NCBI GenBank assembly: GCA_003342895.1
Contig: PTFA01000192.1
Coordinates: 893,378 to 957,377 of the forward strand
DNA: 64,000 bases
Direction of reading: 5' to 3'
Source of the DNA: Casuarius casuarius
Lineage: Eukaryota > Chordata > Aves > Casuariiformes > Casuariidae
Position numbers and translations under genes: made by a program. The notes below the pieces were generated by a model that was not told where the DNA came from, did not search any database, and saw nothing but the letters and a program-made list of their open reading frames with translations. Within the stretch, counting starts at the first letter, position 1, and each line of letters begins with the position of its first letter. Below, one piece after another: positions 26,211 to 46,091 of this stretch.

Positions 26211-28046
26211 CAGCCCCCCGGGCTGGGGTCTCAACCCCCGTGCTGCAGGCAGCTGGGGAGCGCAGGGTTCGAGGCCGTGGACTCCAGACACCAGGGATGC
26301 AAGGGAAGAAACCCATCTCCAGCTTCCCAGACGCAGTGCTCCTGGGGGAGCCGGGTGGATTTCGGCTGCCCCGTTAGCGCCAGCTGGGACAAGGCATGTT
26401 CCCACATGGCCTGATGCTATTTTGGCTAAGTGGGGGGTCAGGGCCATGCCCGTCCCCACGGCTCTCGGCAGAGAGGAGGAACAGCTCACAGACAAAGGGG
26501 AGAGCCAGGGGACGGAGGTCAGAAAAATCATAAAACGCAGCCGGGTTTCTGCCCTGCTTGCCAACAACCTGGGCTCTAGGGTGGAGAAACCATTTTTTGT
26601 CTTGCTGGCTGAAGCCTGAAGCCTGAAGGCGTAGTGTGGACCCGATGTGGCAGCACTGACTGCTGCTGGTCGCTGCCCCCAAAGCACAGGACAGAGGAAG
26701 GTTTAGGGAAGAGGGTGGCTGGGTAGACATGCACATGGTCCCCAACTCCAGCCCAGAGTCCTCCAGCTTTCTCATCCTGCCTCCACTGTTTTGTGCTCCC
26801 AGATGCAGGTCCGCATACAGGAAGCTCTTGGTCCAACCCCGATGCCCAGAGTACCAGGGAGGCGCCTGACCATTTCAGAGAAGCCCACGAAGAGGCAGAG
26901 AGGGCTCAAGCAGCCCTATGTACACAGTAATCTAAACACAGAGCACATAGAGCTTTCCAAAAAGGGTGGTGAGATCCCAGCTCACCTCAGCTGACTCAGA
27001 AGCAGCGGTGCAGGGGCAGGCACAGGGCAGCAGGGCTGGCATGAGGCTCCCCACAACATTTTCTGGCCCACAACAAATGAGGGACAGGGATAGGATTTGG
27101 GGCAGCCCCAATTCCCTGCAGGGCAGCTCTGCGGGGAGCAAGCACACCCTCAACCAGTGTCACAGGACTTTGCTCCCAAAGGCTGTCCCCCAGGAGGCTT
27201 GGGGTGCTGCTGGCAAAGCAGGCGGCAGCCAGGGCCTTCAGCCCAGCCCCATGGGGACAAGTGTCCTGCACACCCTCTGCCACTGCCATCCACAGAGGGA
27301 GCAGCGCCACCTCCTGACTCTGGGCATCCTCTTGTCCCCAGGATTTCAGAATCAAAAAGGGATTAAAAACCCCTGTTGCATTTTTTTTTCTCCCCATGCA
27401 GTTTTATCAGCAAACAACCTGCCACTTCAAAAACAAATCAAAGTCTGGCATTAGGGCTCAAGCTGAAACAGCCCTTCCCATTAGCCACGCACTGAACATC
27501 TTCAACAAGGATAGTATTTCTTCAGAATTGCTTCTTTTTAATTAGGTGCTAATTTGACTAAAAATTCCCTCCACTGTCATTATCACTTTGAAATAAGTTC
27601 ACCAGCTCTCCAGGCACCCCTGGAGCTCCTGCCACTAAGTGGGATTTTGTAAATGAGAAGACTTGAAAGGTTTTTGTCAAGGCAGAATTAACAACGCATA
27701 TCTTGCTACAGATTTTCATCTCTGACACCTCACCATTTATCCTAATAATCCCAGGACCCTCTGACATCCCTTACTGTACAATCAAAGCAGCAGCCACAGA
27801 CCAGGGCTGCTTTAGAGCTATGCACTTTTTAAGCTAGCTAGAATCTGTGCTTTAAAACAGTCAACTCACAGCCAAACAAAAAGACCATCTGAAGGCTATC
27901 TACTAGGCAGGAAAACCTCAGTCTTCAGAGCTGCTCATAAAGCTTCAGCCTCAAGATGGATAAAGGTTTATGTTATACTTTCCTACACTGAGGGATTACT
28001 GATTTACAGCTCTCTCCGCTACCTAACTGCCAATTTGAAAGAAATT

Positions 28047-28064
28047 AAAAAAAAAAAAAAAAAA
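28047..28064 (+). repeat. A18 homopolymer
   Basis: Uninterrupted A run preceded by GAAATT; no element body recognised. Confidence 0.9.
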
Positions 28065-29512
28065 CATGCATCTCTGTATATGGGCTGGAAGTGAGTGGAA
28101 AAAGGACTAATTAAAAGTGGAGAACAGATGCCCCCATGATGCTGGCATCTTGAGACCTCTCTTGTTACACTTGGCTGAAATCAGCCAACAGGTTCATGTG
28201 TTAAATGAGGCTGACAGGGAGCCAGCCAGATTGTGCAGTCATCTAGTCTGGTTTCTAGGGAAACAAGGTAAATGTTTTTCCTCCTTCTGGCTACCTTTTA
28301 AATCTTAAAAAGGTTTTATGCATCACCATACAAAATACTCTGCATCTTCCTCTATTTCAATTAGAGCAAATAGTATCAAATTAGGTTCATCTCAGAACAG
28401 CTCTATGCATCAACTCATTCAGCATGTTAATCTGGAAGGTTATTGCCCTAATCAGCGTCTTGTCTCCAATTATGGTCAGTAAAGGATACACTAACAAAGT
28501 TATCTAAAATTACAGGAGCCTCCAGTGAGGCTATGCCCTGAAACATGAGTGATCTCACTATTGTGGCTGGAGGCACACAAGCACTCGGGACTTCCACTGC
28601 CTTTCTTGGTATAGCACCACAGTTCCCACAGATGCAGTACACTGCAGTTAGCACTTGTGTACAAGATCAGTTATCTGTGTATAGTGCAAGTGCTGTCTCC
28701 TCTGTCCTTCGCTAGCAGATTCAGCTGGGAACATAAGCCAAACTCTCTCTCCAAGACCAAAGGGAATATTTTCAGCTATCCAGTAATGCAACATCAACAC
28801 TCATAACTCTTCTTCCTCCTCCTCCCTGAAATGCACTTAAGAGAGTTGGATCAACAAGAAAATGCCAGCCTTCCTCTCCTTCCAGACAATTATACAAGGC
28901 CTGGATGGAGGCAGGGCCTTTCAGAAGGCTAGGGAAAGGATTCAGAGAAAATAAGCTGATACACTAGGTGGGAATTTGTCATATTATCTGCTGGCTTCTA
29001 CTGCTTTCATGAACAGCCAGCGACAAACTGCATCTGAGAACTATGTAACATGCAGGATATTTCTCCTGCCATTTGGAAGCTAGTGAATTTCCATGGCAAC
29101 AGCTAGAATCAGCCACCTACCCCAGGCAGGCACACAAAATTTAGTTATGTTTAAACAATCTGAAGTGGCTCCATTCATTAATTTCAAGATCATAGTTTGA
29201 TTCAAAAGAGCTCTCTAAACACCTGGCAGATGATTAAGATGCAGAATACCTTAGTAATTGCAAACAGCACATTTACTACCCCTGCTGCTTTACTATTTCA
29301 GTGCATCAAATGAGAGCCTTGTTCCACCTGAAAAATCTTTGGTTTCTGAAAACAGTAATGATGACTTCTTTCTCATCAGAGGAACCCTATTACTAGTTGG
29401 GTGCTCATGAATTTGAGCTTTGTTTGCTTCTTTGATCTGGCTGGTCCCGCCCACAGGACCTGCAGCAAGAATACCAGACTTCACAAAATTGTCTATAAAA
29501 CAAGAGACAAAT

Positions 29513-29585
29513 TTTAATTCTCTAAAAGTCTTTATTTTTTGCTCTGAGAGCACACAGGCCACAGAACACAAGACAGTTCCACACA
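29513..29585 (-). terminator. RPL3: RPL3 3'UTR and polyadenylation signal
   Basis: Minus-strand sequence after the TAA contains AATAAA (complement at 29531-29536), 50 nt beyond the stop. Cleavage is expected about 15-20 nt further on, near 29513; that exact point is inferred. Confidence 0.8.
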
Positions 29586-37387
<7,802 letters not shown>

Positions 37388-37407
37388 CTTGTCTCCGCGC
37401 TGCGCCG

Positions 37408-37505
37408 GAAGGGCCTGAACATGCCGCGCGCGTCCTACTTATAGGCGCCCCGCCCCCATGGGGCATTGCGCAGGCGCTTCCCCCCCCCCCCCCGATCTCG
37501 CGAGC
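37408..37505 (-). promoter_or_regulatory. RPL3: RPL3 core promoter with TOP initiator, TATA-like box, GC box, NRF1 and TCTCGCGAG motifs
   Basis: On the minus strand a pyrimidine run CCCTTCC (about 37407-37413) fits the 5'-terminal oligopyrimidine start of ribosomal protein mRNAs. TATAAG lies at 37438-37443, about 27 nt upstream. A GC box (GGGGGCGGGGC) lies at 37447-37457. The plus-strand palindrome TGCGCAGGCGC at 37467-37477 fits an NRF1 site, and TCTCGCGAG lies at 37496-37504. A 14-base C run at 37480-37493 separates the last two. The block sits in a CpG-rich island (about 37180-37700). Motifs are seen directly; factor occupancy is inference. Confidence 0.8.
37480..37493 (+). repeat. C14 homopolymer in the RPL3 promoter
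   Basis: Uninterrupted C run between an NRF1 palindrome and a TCTCGCGAG motif, about 70 nt upstream of the RPL3 start. Confidence 0.9.
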
Positions 37506-39211
37506 GCGCGGGATGACACGCGCTACGGGTGGAGAATGTGGTCAAAGTTCCCGGGATCGCGTTCTGCCACGGGGCGGAGGGGGAGGGCAGCGCCCCCGCC
37601 TGCCGCGCCCGGCGGGGGAAATCCGCTTTTCTCCCGGTGGAGAGAGAATTAGCGAGGCCAGAGCCGCGTCCCCTTTCTTTGGCAGGCAGCGGCTTTTCCG
37701 ATCCGCAGGCCGAGCACACCATCACTGTTGTCTGTGCTTCTCAGTGCCATTTACAGCTGCTGCGGGGAGCTCAGTGAGCCCCCGCCTGACCACCATTTGC
37801 TGCTTCTGGTGCTGCTGGGCGGTTTTGCCCCCCAACCCACCCACGAAGGCTGCTGCCACTCGTAACAGCGCCGCTCGCTCCAGAAGAGCCAGCAGTGTTG
37901 TCTGGGTGCCCGGCTCTGCTTTCGGAGCCCCACTTTTCCCCACCTGGCATTAGCTGCCTCCTTGCAGTATTTTGTATAGCCACTACAGAGAAAAACAGAC
38001 ACAACCCCACCAGCACTATAATTGTCCGGGGCAGGTTGACCTTCACACTTTGACCCCTAAATTTTTAATGCATCTGTGCTGCAAGCTGGTTTGTCTCTTT
38101 AAAGTGAGACATCTGGTGACATAAATAAAAGGTTAATGTCTCTTAGTCCTTCGCTGGCCCGCAGAGAGCTGGATTTGGTCTGGTGTCTGCCCCCTGGATG
38201 TTAGATGGCTTTGTGCCAGCGCATCTTAGACCGAAGCACCCTAGAAAATTGCCCTACATAAGTGGCGAGGGTTGGTGCAAAGAGGAAATGGAGCACAGAC
38301 GTGGCAAGTAAAGACCGTTTTAATAAAATGAGCGATCTCGCTCCTGGCCCAGGAGCTGCCCGAAATTTCCTTCCCGCGTTAACCTGCCTTTCCCAGTTCT
38401 TTCATTCAGGCCTGCCCCCTTCCTCCCACCACTGGCCTCCTGGGCTGGCCTGGTGTTTCCCAGCCCCACCGCGCGGCTTCCCCTTCTCCAATGCCACCGG
38501 CTATGTTGTCACGGCCCCAGCGGGGCGGAGGTTTCCAGGCAGGTGAAGGGCAGAGCCGATGGCAGGCCGGCGCAGGAGGAGGCCTACAGCCCTGGGGAGG
38601 ATGGGCTCGGTGGTCAGCCGGAGCCAGCTCTACCATGTCCTGGCTGCCCTGGGGCAGGAGAGGGGCCTCCCGGTGGCTGGAGAAGGTGGTGGGAGAAGCA
38701 GAGCCCACGGGCCCCGGCGAAGCGGGCTCACCGCCGCCGCGCTGCCTTTCTCTGGCAGGTCTGCGCAGGGGCCGTGAAGGCGCTGCTGGGAGCCACGTCC
38801 CTGGTGGGGGCCCTGCTCTCCTGGGGGCTCCTGGTGGGGGCATGGGCATGTTCCCTGCAGGCCGCGGGATGCAGAGTTGCGTGGGTCCACCCCTGCCACC
38901 CCAGGCCAGCGCCCTCAGAGGCCGTTGCTTCTGCCCTCCCTCCAGCCACGTGTCCCCTGAGCCACCACTTCAAAGGCCCATCTGCCCCCACCTTGCAGGG
39001 CTTCTCCCATCCCACCAGCCCGCCGAAGCAGGTGGTGGTGGCGAGTGGGAGGGCAAGCAAGGGCTCGGGCAGGCATGGCTTGAAGGGCACGGACATCCTC
39101 CTGCACACGAGGCTCCGGGGGATGCAAGGACCCATGTCTGCTCAGTGCTGATAGGCGGTCTGCCTCATCTTCGCTGTGCTCTCTCTCTCTGTCCTCGTCC
39201 TCATCATCCAC

Positions 39212-39355
39212 ATGAATAAGATCGAAGAGCTGAATGCACAAACTCCTTATGTGTTCATAGTGTTGTATTCAGGAGAGGTGTCCTGGTGCCGAGACATGAA
39301 CTCCGGTTTTGATGGAGAAGTCAAAATGCTTGAGATGTGTCATGCTATAGGACAG
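39212..39355 (+). other. Candidate short coding exon, unrecognised
   Basis: A CT-rich tract (39176-39210) resembles a branch/acceptor region ending AATAAG. The following sequence is open from an ATG (39212) for 48 codons to a CAG|GTACCA donor. The peptide (MNKIEELNAQTPYVF...) matches no family I know. It is weak on its own; the pairing with the terminal exon at 41675 is the reason to list it. Confidence 0.25.
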
Positions 39356-41674
39356 GTACCAGTAGCAAGGTGGGGCTTGTTTAAATGCGAGAGGATCTCA
39401 GCCCAAATCATAGGCTAGAGAACATGGGATACAAGTTTGGAGGCTATATCCTAACTCGTGATGGAGAGTGCGAAGCAGGGAGTGGGACTTGATATACTAG
39501 GCAGCCACAGAGAAGCAATGGAGTATAAGAAGAAGCTGAAGTAGAAAGACTACAGGGTGGAGGGAGGGAGGAAAGACATCAAGAAGAGCAGAATTAGGAG
39601 GAAGGGATGTTCTGAAGAGGAAGGTGCTGAAAACAGTGAAGATATGGAGGACAAAAGTGATGTAAAAGGAGAGGACAGGCAGGAAGAAAATGAGCTGGGA
39701 GGAGGAGAGGACAGGGCAATGCAGTTTTCTAAGGGAGCATCCCTGCAGCACCAGGCTGGGTGGCGTGTTGAGAAAACCTCCAGGGAGCAAAGGGGGAAGG
39801 AGTGGTATCTCAGACCATCCTGATAAAGAAGGGGCTCATACTGCAAAAACCATCATCACAGCTGGGCACTAACCTTGCTGTGTGCAGAGAAAGAGGCAAA
39901 TGAAAGAAAAAGTGCCATAAGCAGAACGAATAGGAAGGTGTTTGAAGGTCACAAGAACCTGAGTAAGCTGAGTAAGCAGCATCTGGCAAGAGAAGGAAGA
40001 AGGGAAGCAAAAGAAGCCGCTCTCATTTCCAGCCAGCATTGTTAAAACCACGCAGTAGAAATGTGATATCCACCTCAACTTCTTCATTTCTTGTTGCTGC
40101 CAATCAACATAAATGTCCATCTGTCTATTTAGCAACCTGTCTATCTACCTGTGTCACAGACGCAGCCTCTGAAGCTTGGTTTTCAGTAGGCAATGTGGTT
40201 TTGCAGAGGGTAATTTGCCTCTCACCTGTTGAAGTGGACTTTACACACATCCATGCATAAGTGCTTTGGAAAGAGAATACTGTTGGCATGATCCTCCTTT
40301 CTCCTGCTTGCATTTTGGATGGCGAGGTGAGGTGCAGGAAAACAGTCTGAGGCTCTAGTACAGCCTAAGTCTGAAGGGAAAGGTTCTGTTTAAGGCTTAC
40401 TCAAGAGCATGTTAGCATCTTCCCTTTTTTAAACATAAAAAAAAAGAAATTACAGGTGAAGCTCTCCTCCCTTATCCCTGTTCTCTCTCTCCCCCATACC
40501 TTTCTTTCCTCCCTCTCTGGCGAAAGAACAGCCTGGGAGCCCAGATGTGTCAGTAGTAGCAGAAGCCCTCAAAGGCAGGTGGTCGTCAGAGGCCAGGCAG
40601 CAAGACCTGGTGCAACTGATGCTGAATTGTGTTTGTATTTGAACAGTAAACACGAACCCAGGAAAAGGAAAGGCTGTATCAGTGCACACTTCGCTGATGT
40701 TACGCTAGCTGTTAAGTTGCCCACCAACTTCCATGAGAGTGGAAAAAGCAAGGCAGAGGCAGGCTCTGTTGCTGTAAGCTCTGTTACTATGACACTGAAG
40801 TGTGATGGCAGCTTTATGCAATGCTGTCCACGATGCCATGATGTAACTGAGTTTGTCTTGCCAGCTTTGAATTGGCTGAATTTTGTGAAGTGGTTTAGGA
40901 CATATTTGATTTTCTTCCACTGTTGCCCCTACAAAATATACTAACCAACCAGGAAATATAAAAAAAGTCCTGAATGCCTTGGTTAAGAGAATGCTCATCG
41001 AAGCAAATAACTCTTTCCTTAAATGAAATTTCCGAGAAAGGACCCTGAAAAAAATTACACATAAAATAGCTTGCAGTTTGTTGAAAATTTACATGTATGC
41101 ACTTACATAAAGGCACACTGGTAATGTTATAATTAGAAAAATCAAAAGTAAAGAGAGGTACATAATAAAATACATGCAACTTCTTAAATCAATCTTTAGC
41201 TGTGATTCTTATATGACATTATCCAAAGCAATGATATCCCAGTGTCATTTTTCAGATGTATATAGCATTAGAAAGTGTGAACCACTGCAATCCTCCTTCT
41301 TGAATAACTAGTTTTCTTTTCCACAAAAATAATTTGCTTGTTCAAAGTTGTGAGTGAATACATGCCTCAACAGAAAATCCTGTCATAATGTTTAATTGTT
41401 TTTATTAAATAGCCCTGTAGTCATAGGAAACTGTAATGACCTGTAACTCAAAAGATGCTTGACTAATCTTCCTCATACTTTGCAAAAAATGCAGCACACA
41501 GTACTTAGACAATGTGAGGAAACGTAGTAATGACAAAGAAACGAAAACATGGATTATTTAAAAATTAGTAAGATCAAATAGATTTCACTGATAACATTGG
41601 CACCCATTACTTTTGCATCTTTGCATATCTTAAGCTATAAAAAGACATCAAATAACTTTTCTTCTTTCTTGCAG

Positions 41675-41820
41675 GGACACGTTCTCAAGCTGACTGCGTG
41701 TTCTTCAGGGACTGCATCCTAATTCTGTGGTGCCTGGTACAACACAGCTCCAAATTCAATTACGGCCTCTGTGTACTCCTGTTGAATTAATAATGAACAA
41801 TAAAGACAATCTAAATGCTA
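41675..41820 (+). other. Candidate terminal exon of an unrecognised plus-strand transcript
   Basis: A strong acceptor (pyrimidine tract then TTTCTTGCAG ending at 41674) is followed 125 nt later by AATAAA (41799-41804), the layout of a last exon. No gene is recognised. Joined to 39221-39355 it would keep frame and stop after 15 codons; another frame is open for about 36 codons. It may be a lncRNA. Confidence 0.35.
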
Positions 41821-44800
41821 AAGTTATGCGGCAAAAGAGGAACTAAAAGTAAGACTTACTGTGGAACCTGATCCTATTATTTGCATTATTCACATATTAT
41901 TTCTCCTGCTCCACTTACTACTGTTCTCAGCATACAAATAAGCACCATAAAGACAAGTTGTATCACTGGATGATACTGGCTGGCTCTGTCCCTGTCAGTA
42001 ATTTGCTAATCCAGGAGTTCCTGCTGAAGCATCTCTTCAGTGTACAGAAGCAGATCTGAGATGAAACCTGAGCAGGGAGGGAGCTACAGGACAGGAAATA
42101 AATTATTCACTCCCCCTCCTTTGACACAGGGAAATTGGATAGGACCAGACTGAAGAAACTCTCCCAGACCTGCCTAGATTTGAAAATGTGCGAGCACCTT
42201 TGCGGGATAACTGACTGGAAACACGATTGCTGCCGAAATCTCTCCTGCAGTGGCTCCGATGCTCCGTGTAGGGCTGTAGTCCTTCTCTTCGGCGTGAAGG
42301 TTGGGGTAAGCTGGTCCTGCAGACCCCACCAGGCAGGTCAGCAAAGCTGCCGAGCAGGATCCCGGTATCCTCTGCCGTCAGCTCCACTCTGCAGGACTCC
42401 TCAGCAGGCTGTCTTGCTCCCTCTCTTAGCCCATCAGCAGGAGGATGAGAAAAGAAACACCAGTATCTGTTTTGATAGCAAGACAGGAAAATGTGCTCCG
42501 GTACCCCATCCCTCCTTCCTGCAAATAGCTTGTTGCAATGCCTTGCTTACGCCCCGGTGGGGGCAAGGAAAGGGGAGAGCAGACATCCATATTGCTAGTG
42601 CCTCTCCCACAGGAGACGCCATGATGGGATCACATGGGATAAACAGAGCCCTGGCAGCCACTGGAGTTTTCTTTTCTAATCCTGAGAGTTACACAGACAG
42701 TAAAGCTACTAGGAACCAACTGCCAGGTAAATAAGCAGAGGTTGACATGTGGATATCGCTCAGCAAACAAAAATCACCATGCATCACGTTAGGAGCCTGG
42801 ACCCAAATATCCTGCACCTCCTGATCAAGGAGGGGAGAGAAAAACCACCCCGAAGGATCTGGAAGGGACACAGAGGCAAAGGACAGGATATGGGTAATGG
42901 GGCAGAGCTGCACTCATCCAGCCTGGACTCTAGCATCTGAAAGCCAGATGCTTCGGAGAATTGGCTCCTGGTCTGTAGGTCAAAACGGCCAGGTGTTGCG
43001 TTGCTTCTAGGCCAGCCAGCCAGCCTTGGCTGAATTAACACGGACTGAGCCCAGGCTTTGGATAACTGACACGGCATCAGGAATCAAGCTGGCTGATAAA
43101 CCTAAGAGCCCAGCTCAGCTGGGAGCATCCAGTCCAGGACAGCACCACATATGCTGCTGATGGCCTCATTCTTCTACCTAAGCACCTCCCTGGGTTGAGG
43201 AAGCATGTCACAAGCAAACCGAGGAAGCTCATGAAGCTGCCAGATGATTGAGATAGTACTAGATATATCCAGGAGGTTATCTGTGGAAAACAAGCAAAGT
43301 GCTGACAAAGAAAACCCACCTCTGTGACATCCAGAGGCTAAATGAATGGGGAATAAGTACATAGTTTGGGGTTACTGTAAAGAACATGGGCCTTAATTCA
43401 GCACTGCCTGTGGTACAAAAGGGGATGCAAACCCAAGCCAGCGAAGACCACAGTACCCAGAGCTGAGCTGGGTGGTGTTGCCCACACACAGGGCAACTGG
43501 TGTTTGCCATCAGGATCTCCCTGAGACTGTTACAGGGAAAGGAAATTGTTACAAACCACCTGGACCCAGAGACCCCTACCTCTGGGGGAGATCAGAACAA
43601 AAACCTGTGCTGGCAGTGCCCCAAGGGCTGGCCGATTGCAGCACTGCCTCCCCTCTACAGCATGTCTCCCCCTCTCTGCGAGGGAAAGGCGACGATGCGA
43701 CCGCAGCACCAGCACAGGAGCCGTCTGAATTCCCACCGCTGGGATGCTGACCTGTAATATGCAATGTAAGTGCTGCACATTATGATTATATCAAGTTACT
43801 GCAAACATTAATTAAGTAGTTCAAGCAAACACCTACCAACAGAGCCAAATCCTGCTGCCAGCTGTACTCATGTAACAGAGCTAAGCCATTCAGCACTGGA
43901 AAGCTAGTTACCCATCCAGGGTGAAACAATTAAGGAAAGCATATCCAAATATTAAACAAGCTTAATCAACTCCCAGAGACTTTCCATCTCCCCTCCCCAA
44001 CTCTAGTCTCTGCAGGTTAAGTAAAACCCAATGCTGCCGGCTTTGCCAGAGGGAATCTGCATACCGACCCGTGTGAAAATGCCCTTGTAGACTGAGAGGT
44101 GCCTCATTTGGAGGCAGTTTCATTGCCTACCCTGACCTGGCAGAGAATGGGAAGAGAACCGGTAGGAACAGGAGAGAGGCCTGGACTTCGGGTCTCATGA
44201 CAAAGCAAAGCTCTAGGCAAACTTGCTGCCTTCGGGGGGCTGAGGGTGCAGCCTGGTTACTGCTGTAGTTCCCATCAGGAGCACCCTGTGGAAGGGAGTG
44301 GAAGATGAGCTCTGGGAGGTCACCCAAATTTGACCCAGCCTTTAATGGGTGTCCATGTGATCTGCTAATCCAATGTGATGCCCTCCCTGACACTTGCAAT
44401 GGGGATGACAGTTCTGCTGCACCAACTTATTTGCTATGCACACCATCCCTGGGAATGCTGCGCAGCCTGTGAACGGAGATGTAGCCTGCGGAGGAGCAGC
44501 ACCAAGCACCCTGCTAGCTGGGTCTGTCTCGTTGAGACAGATGGTTATTCCTGGATGCATCATCTTCCCAAATGGAGCTGTGCACAGCTGGATGTGAAGA
44601 GGGACTGCTCAACCTTGAGCCCCAATCTGCCCTGCTGAAGGTGCCCCACAAAGGACTAGGTAGTGCTGCTTGCTTTTTTGAGTAGAAGTGCTGCACCAGG
44701 GTGCAGGGTGAGCTTTAAACACTCTTTCAGCCCCCCAGTACATCTGCCTCTAACTCCTACGCAGAGCTCTTGAGTGGAGGAGCTGATTCATAGACCTCGC

Positions 44801-45962
44801 AACAAAAACTAATTCAAACTCAGGCAGAACAAAACCATACTAGAGCAAGTTAAGCATGTTCCCCATCAAATTCTTCTGCAGTTTGCTCTGTTGCTGCTAA
44901 GGTGAATCTGGGCATAGGTGCAGTTGGGAAGCGACAGTGCCGTAAGCCATCCAACTGGTCATTCTGCTTTTTCAACCTTCGTGTACTCTGCAGCACGGAA
45001 AAGAGGAAAACTCCTTCCACACAGGTCTGTAGCTGACAAAAGCAGTTGCTTTTGCTCTCTACATAGCTGACTGGCTCCAAATCCAGTAGAGCTCTTAATC
45101 CAGAGTACTAGAGCATTTCAGACACCTTTTTAGCAAAACCAGATGTCTCTCTCTTCATCTGGGAATTTGGCTGCAAATGTGGTGACTTTGCATTTCTGGC
45201 CCCCCCCTGAAGATTTGCTGGTTCTTGCAGTCTCTAAAACCCTACGAAGTGCTCCCAGAGTTCCTGTCTCATGGCTCGGCTGGCTGTCTTGAGCAAAGCC
45301 GCTGTCTGCTTCGAGTTCAGCATCTCAATAACGAAGAGCTAGAGATGTCCCACGGTTTGCCCGGCAGAAACATGGTGCAGAGCATCTTTTCTCGGCTTAC
45401 CTGTGTGAGCAGCTGGGCTACACTTCTGCTCAGGAAGAAGTGAACACCAGCTTCGCTAACGAATCTGGCGGCAGCAAACCTCAGCCCAACGGCCAGCTGC
45501 GATTTTGAAAGGGGTGCTCTGCCACTTTTTTGTGGTTGGGCATGGAAACAAAGGTCCATCTGCTGAAGTGCCAGGTTCGCGATGTCTCCCATCCGCCTCC
45601 CACAGAGCCCACACTTCCTCCTGGTCTCTTAGGACATAGCTGCAGCACCGTGGTGATCTCAGCGAACCCCATCCCACTGGCCGGGCTGAGCTAAAGCCAG
45701 CATGGTGCTTCCTGTGGAGAGCAACTCCAAAGTAACGCAGAGCTGAACATTAAATCCTAAAAACTGAACTGAGTAATGGTGTAGAGCTGCAAGTGCTATG
45801 GGCCCACCTGGACTGGCTCTATGGGTAAAGCAAGCCAGGAGCTGATCATAACAAACCAGATGCTACAGAGGTGCCATCTCGCTCATCTGCAACACCTCCC
45901 CTTTCACACGGTTTTCTGAAAAGTAATAAAACCCCCACACCTTGCTATATAAACTCCCCGCT

Positions 45963-46091
45963 CCCTAAGCCTCAGCACACCCCTGACGTGCACCCCCGCG
46001 TCTGCAAAGCTAAATCGGACCGATACTGGGTTGGTGACCTTCGGATGGGCTACAGCTGCAGTTGTCTCTGGCCTATACGGAAGGTGTAGAC
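45963..46091 (+). repeat. Degenerate 5S rRNA-like segment (pseudogene or 5S-derived SINE head)
   Basis: The whole stretch can be laid against 5S rRNA in order with small indels. CCTAAGCC then CACCCCTGACG matches the 5S start CCTACGGCC...CACCCTGAACG. CGTCTG and AAGCTAA match the middle. CTTCGGATGGG matches CTTGGATGGG, and ATACGG...GGTGTAGAC matches the 3' end. An extra 9-11 nt lies after GGATGGG. Divergence is high, so it is not a working 5S gene. A 5S-derived SINE of the AmnSINE1 kind is the other reading. TATATAA lies just upstream (45952-45958). Confidence 0.55.

Larger units (their letters stand above)
25377..29512. other. Intergenic region downstream of RPL3
   Basis: 25.6-26.5 kb is GC-rich and includes a plus-strand TATAAAAG at 26203-26210. 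27.4-29.5 kb is AT-richer with an A18 run and no recognisable gene. No exon with convincing homology was seen. Confidence 0.55.

Noticed and set aside
26262..26276. GGTTCGAGGCC, resembling a tRNA B box
   Set aside because: No A box at the right spacing and no cloverleaf can be drawn around it.
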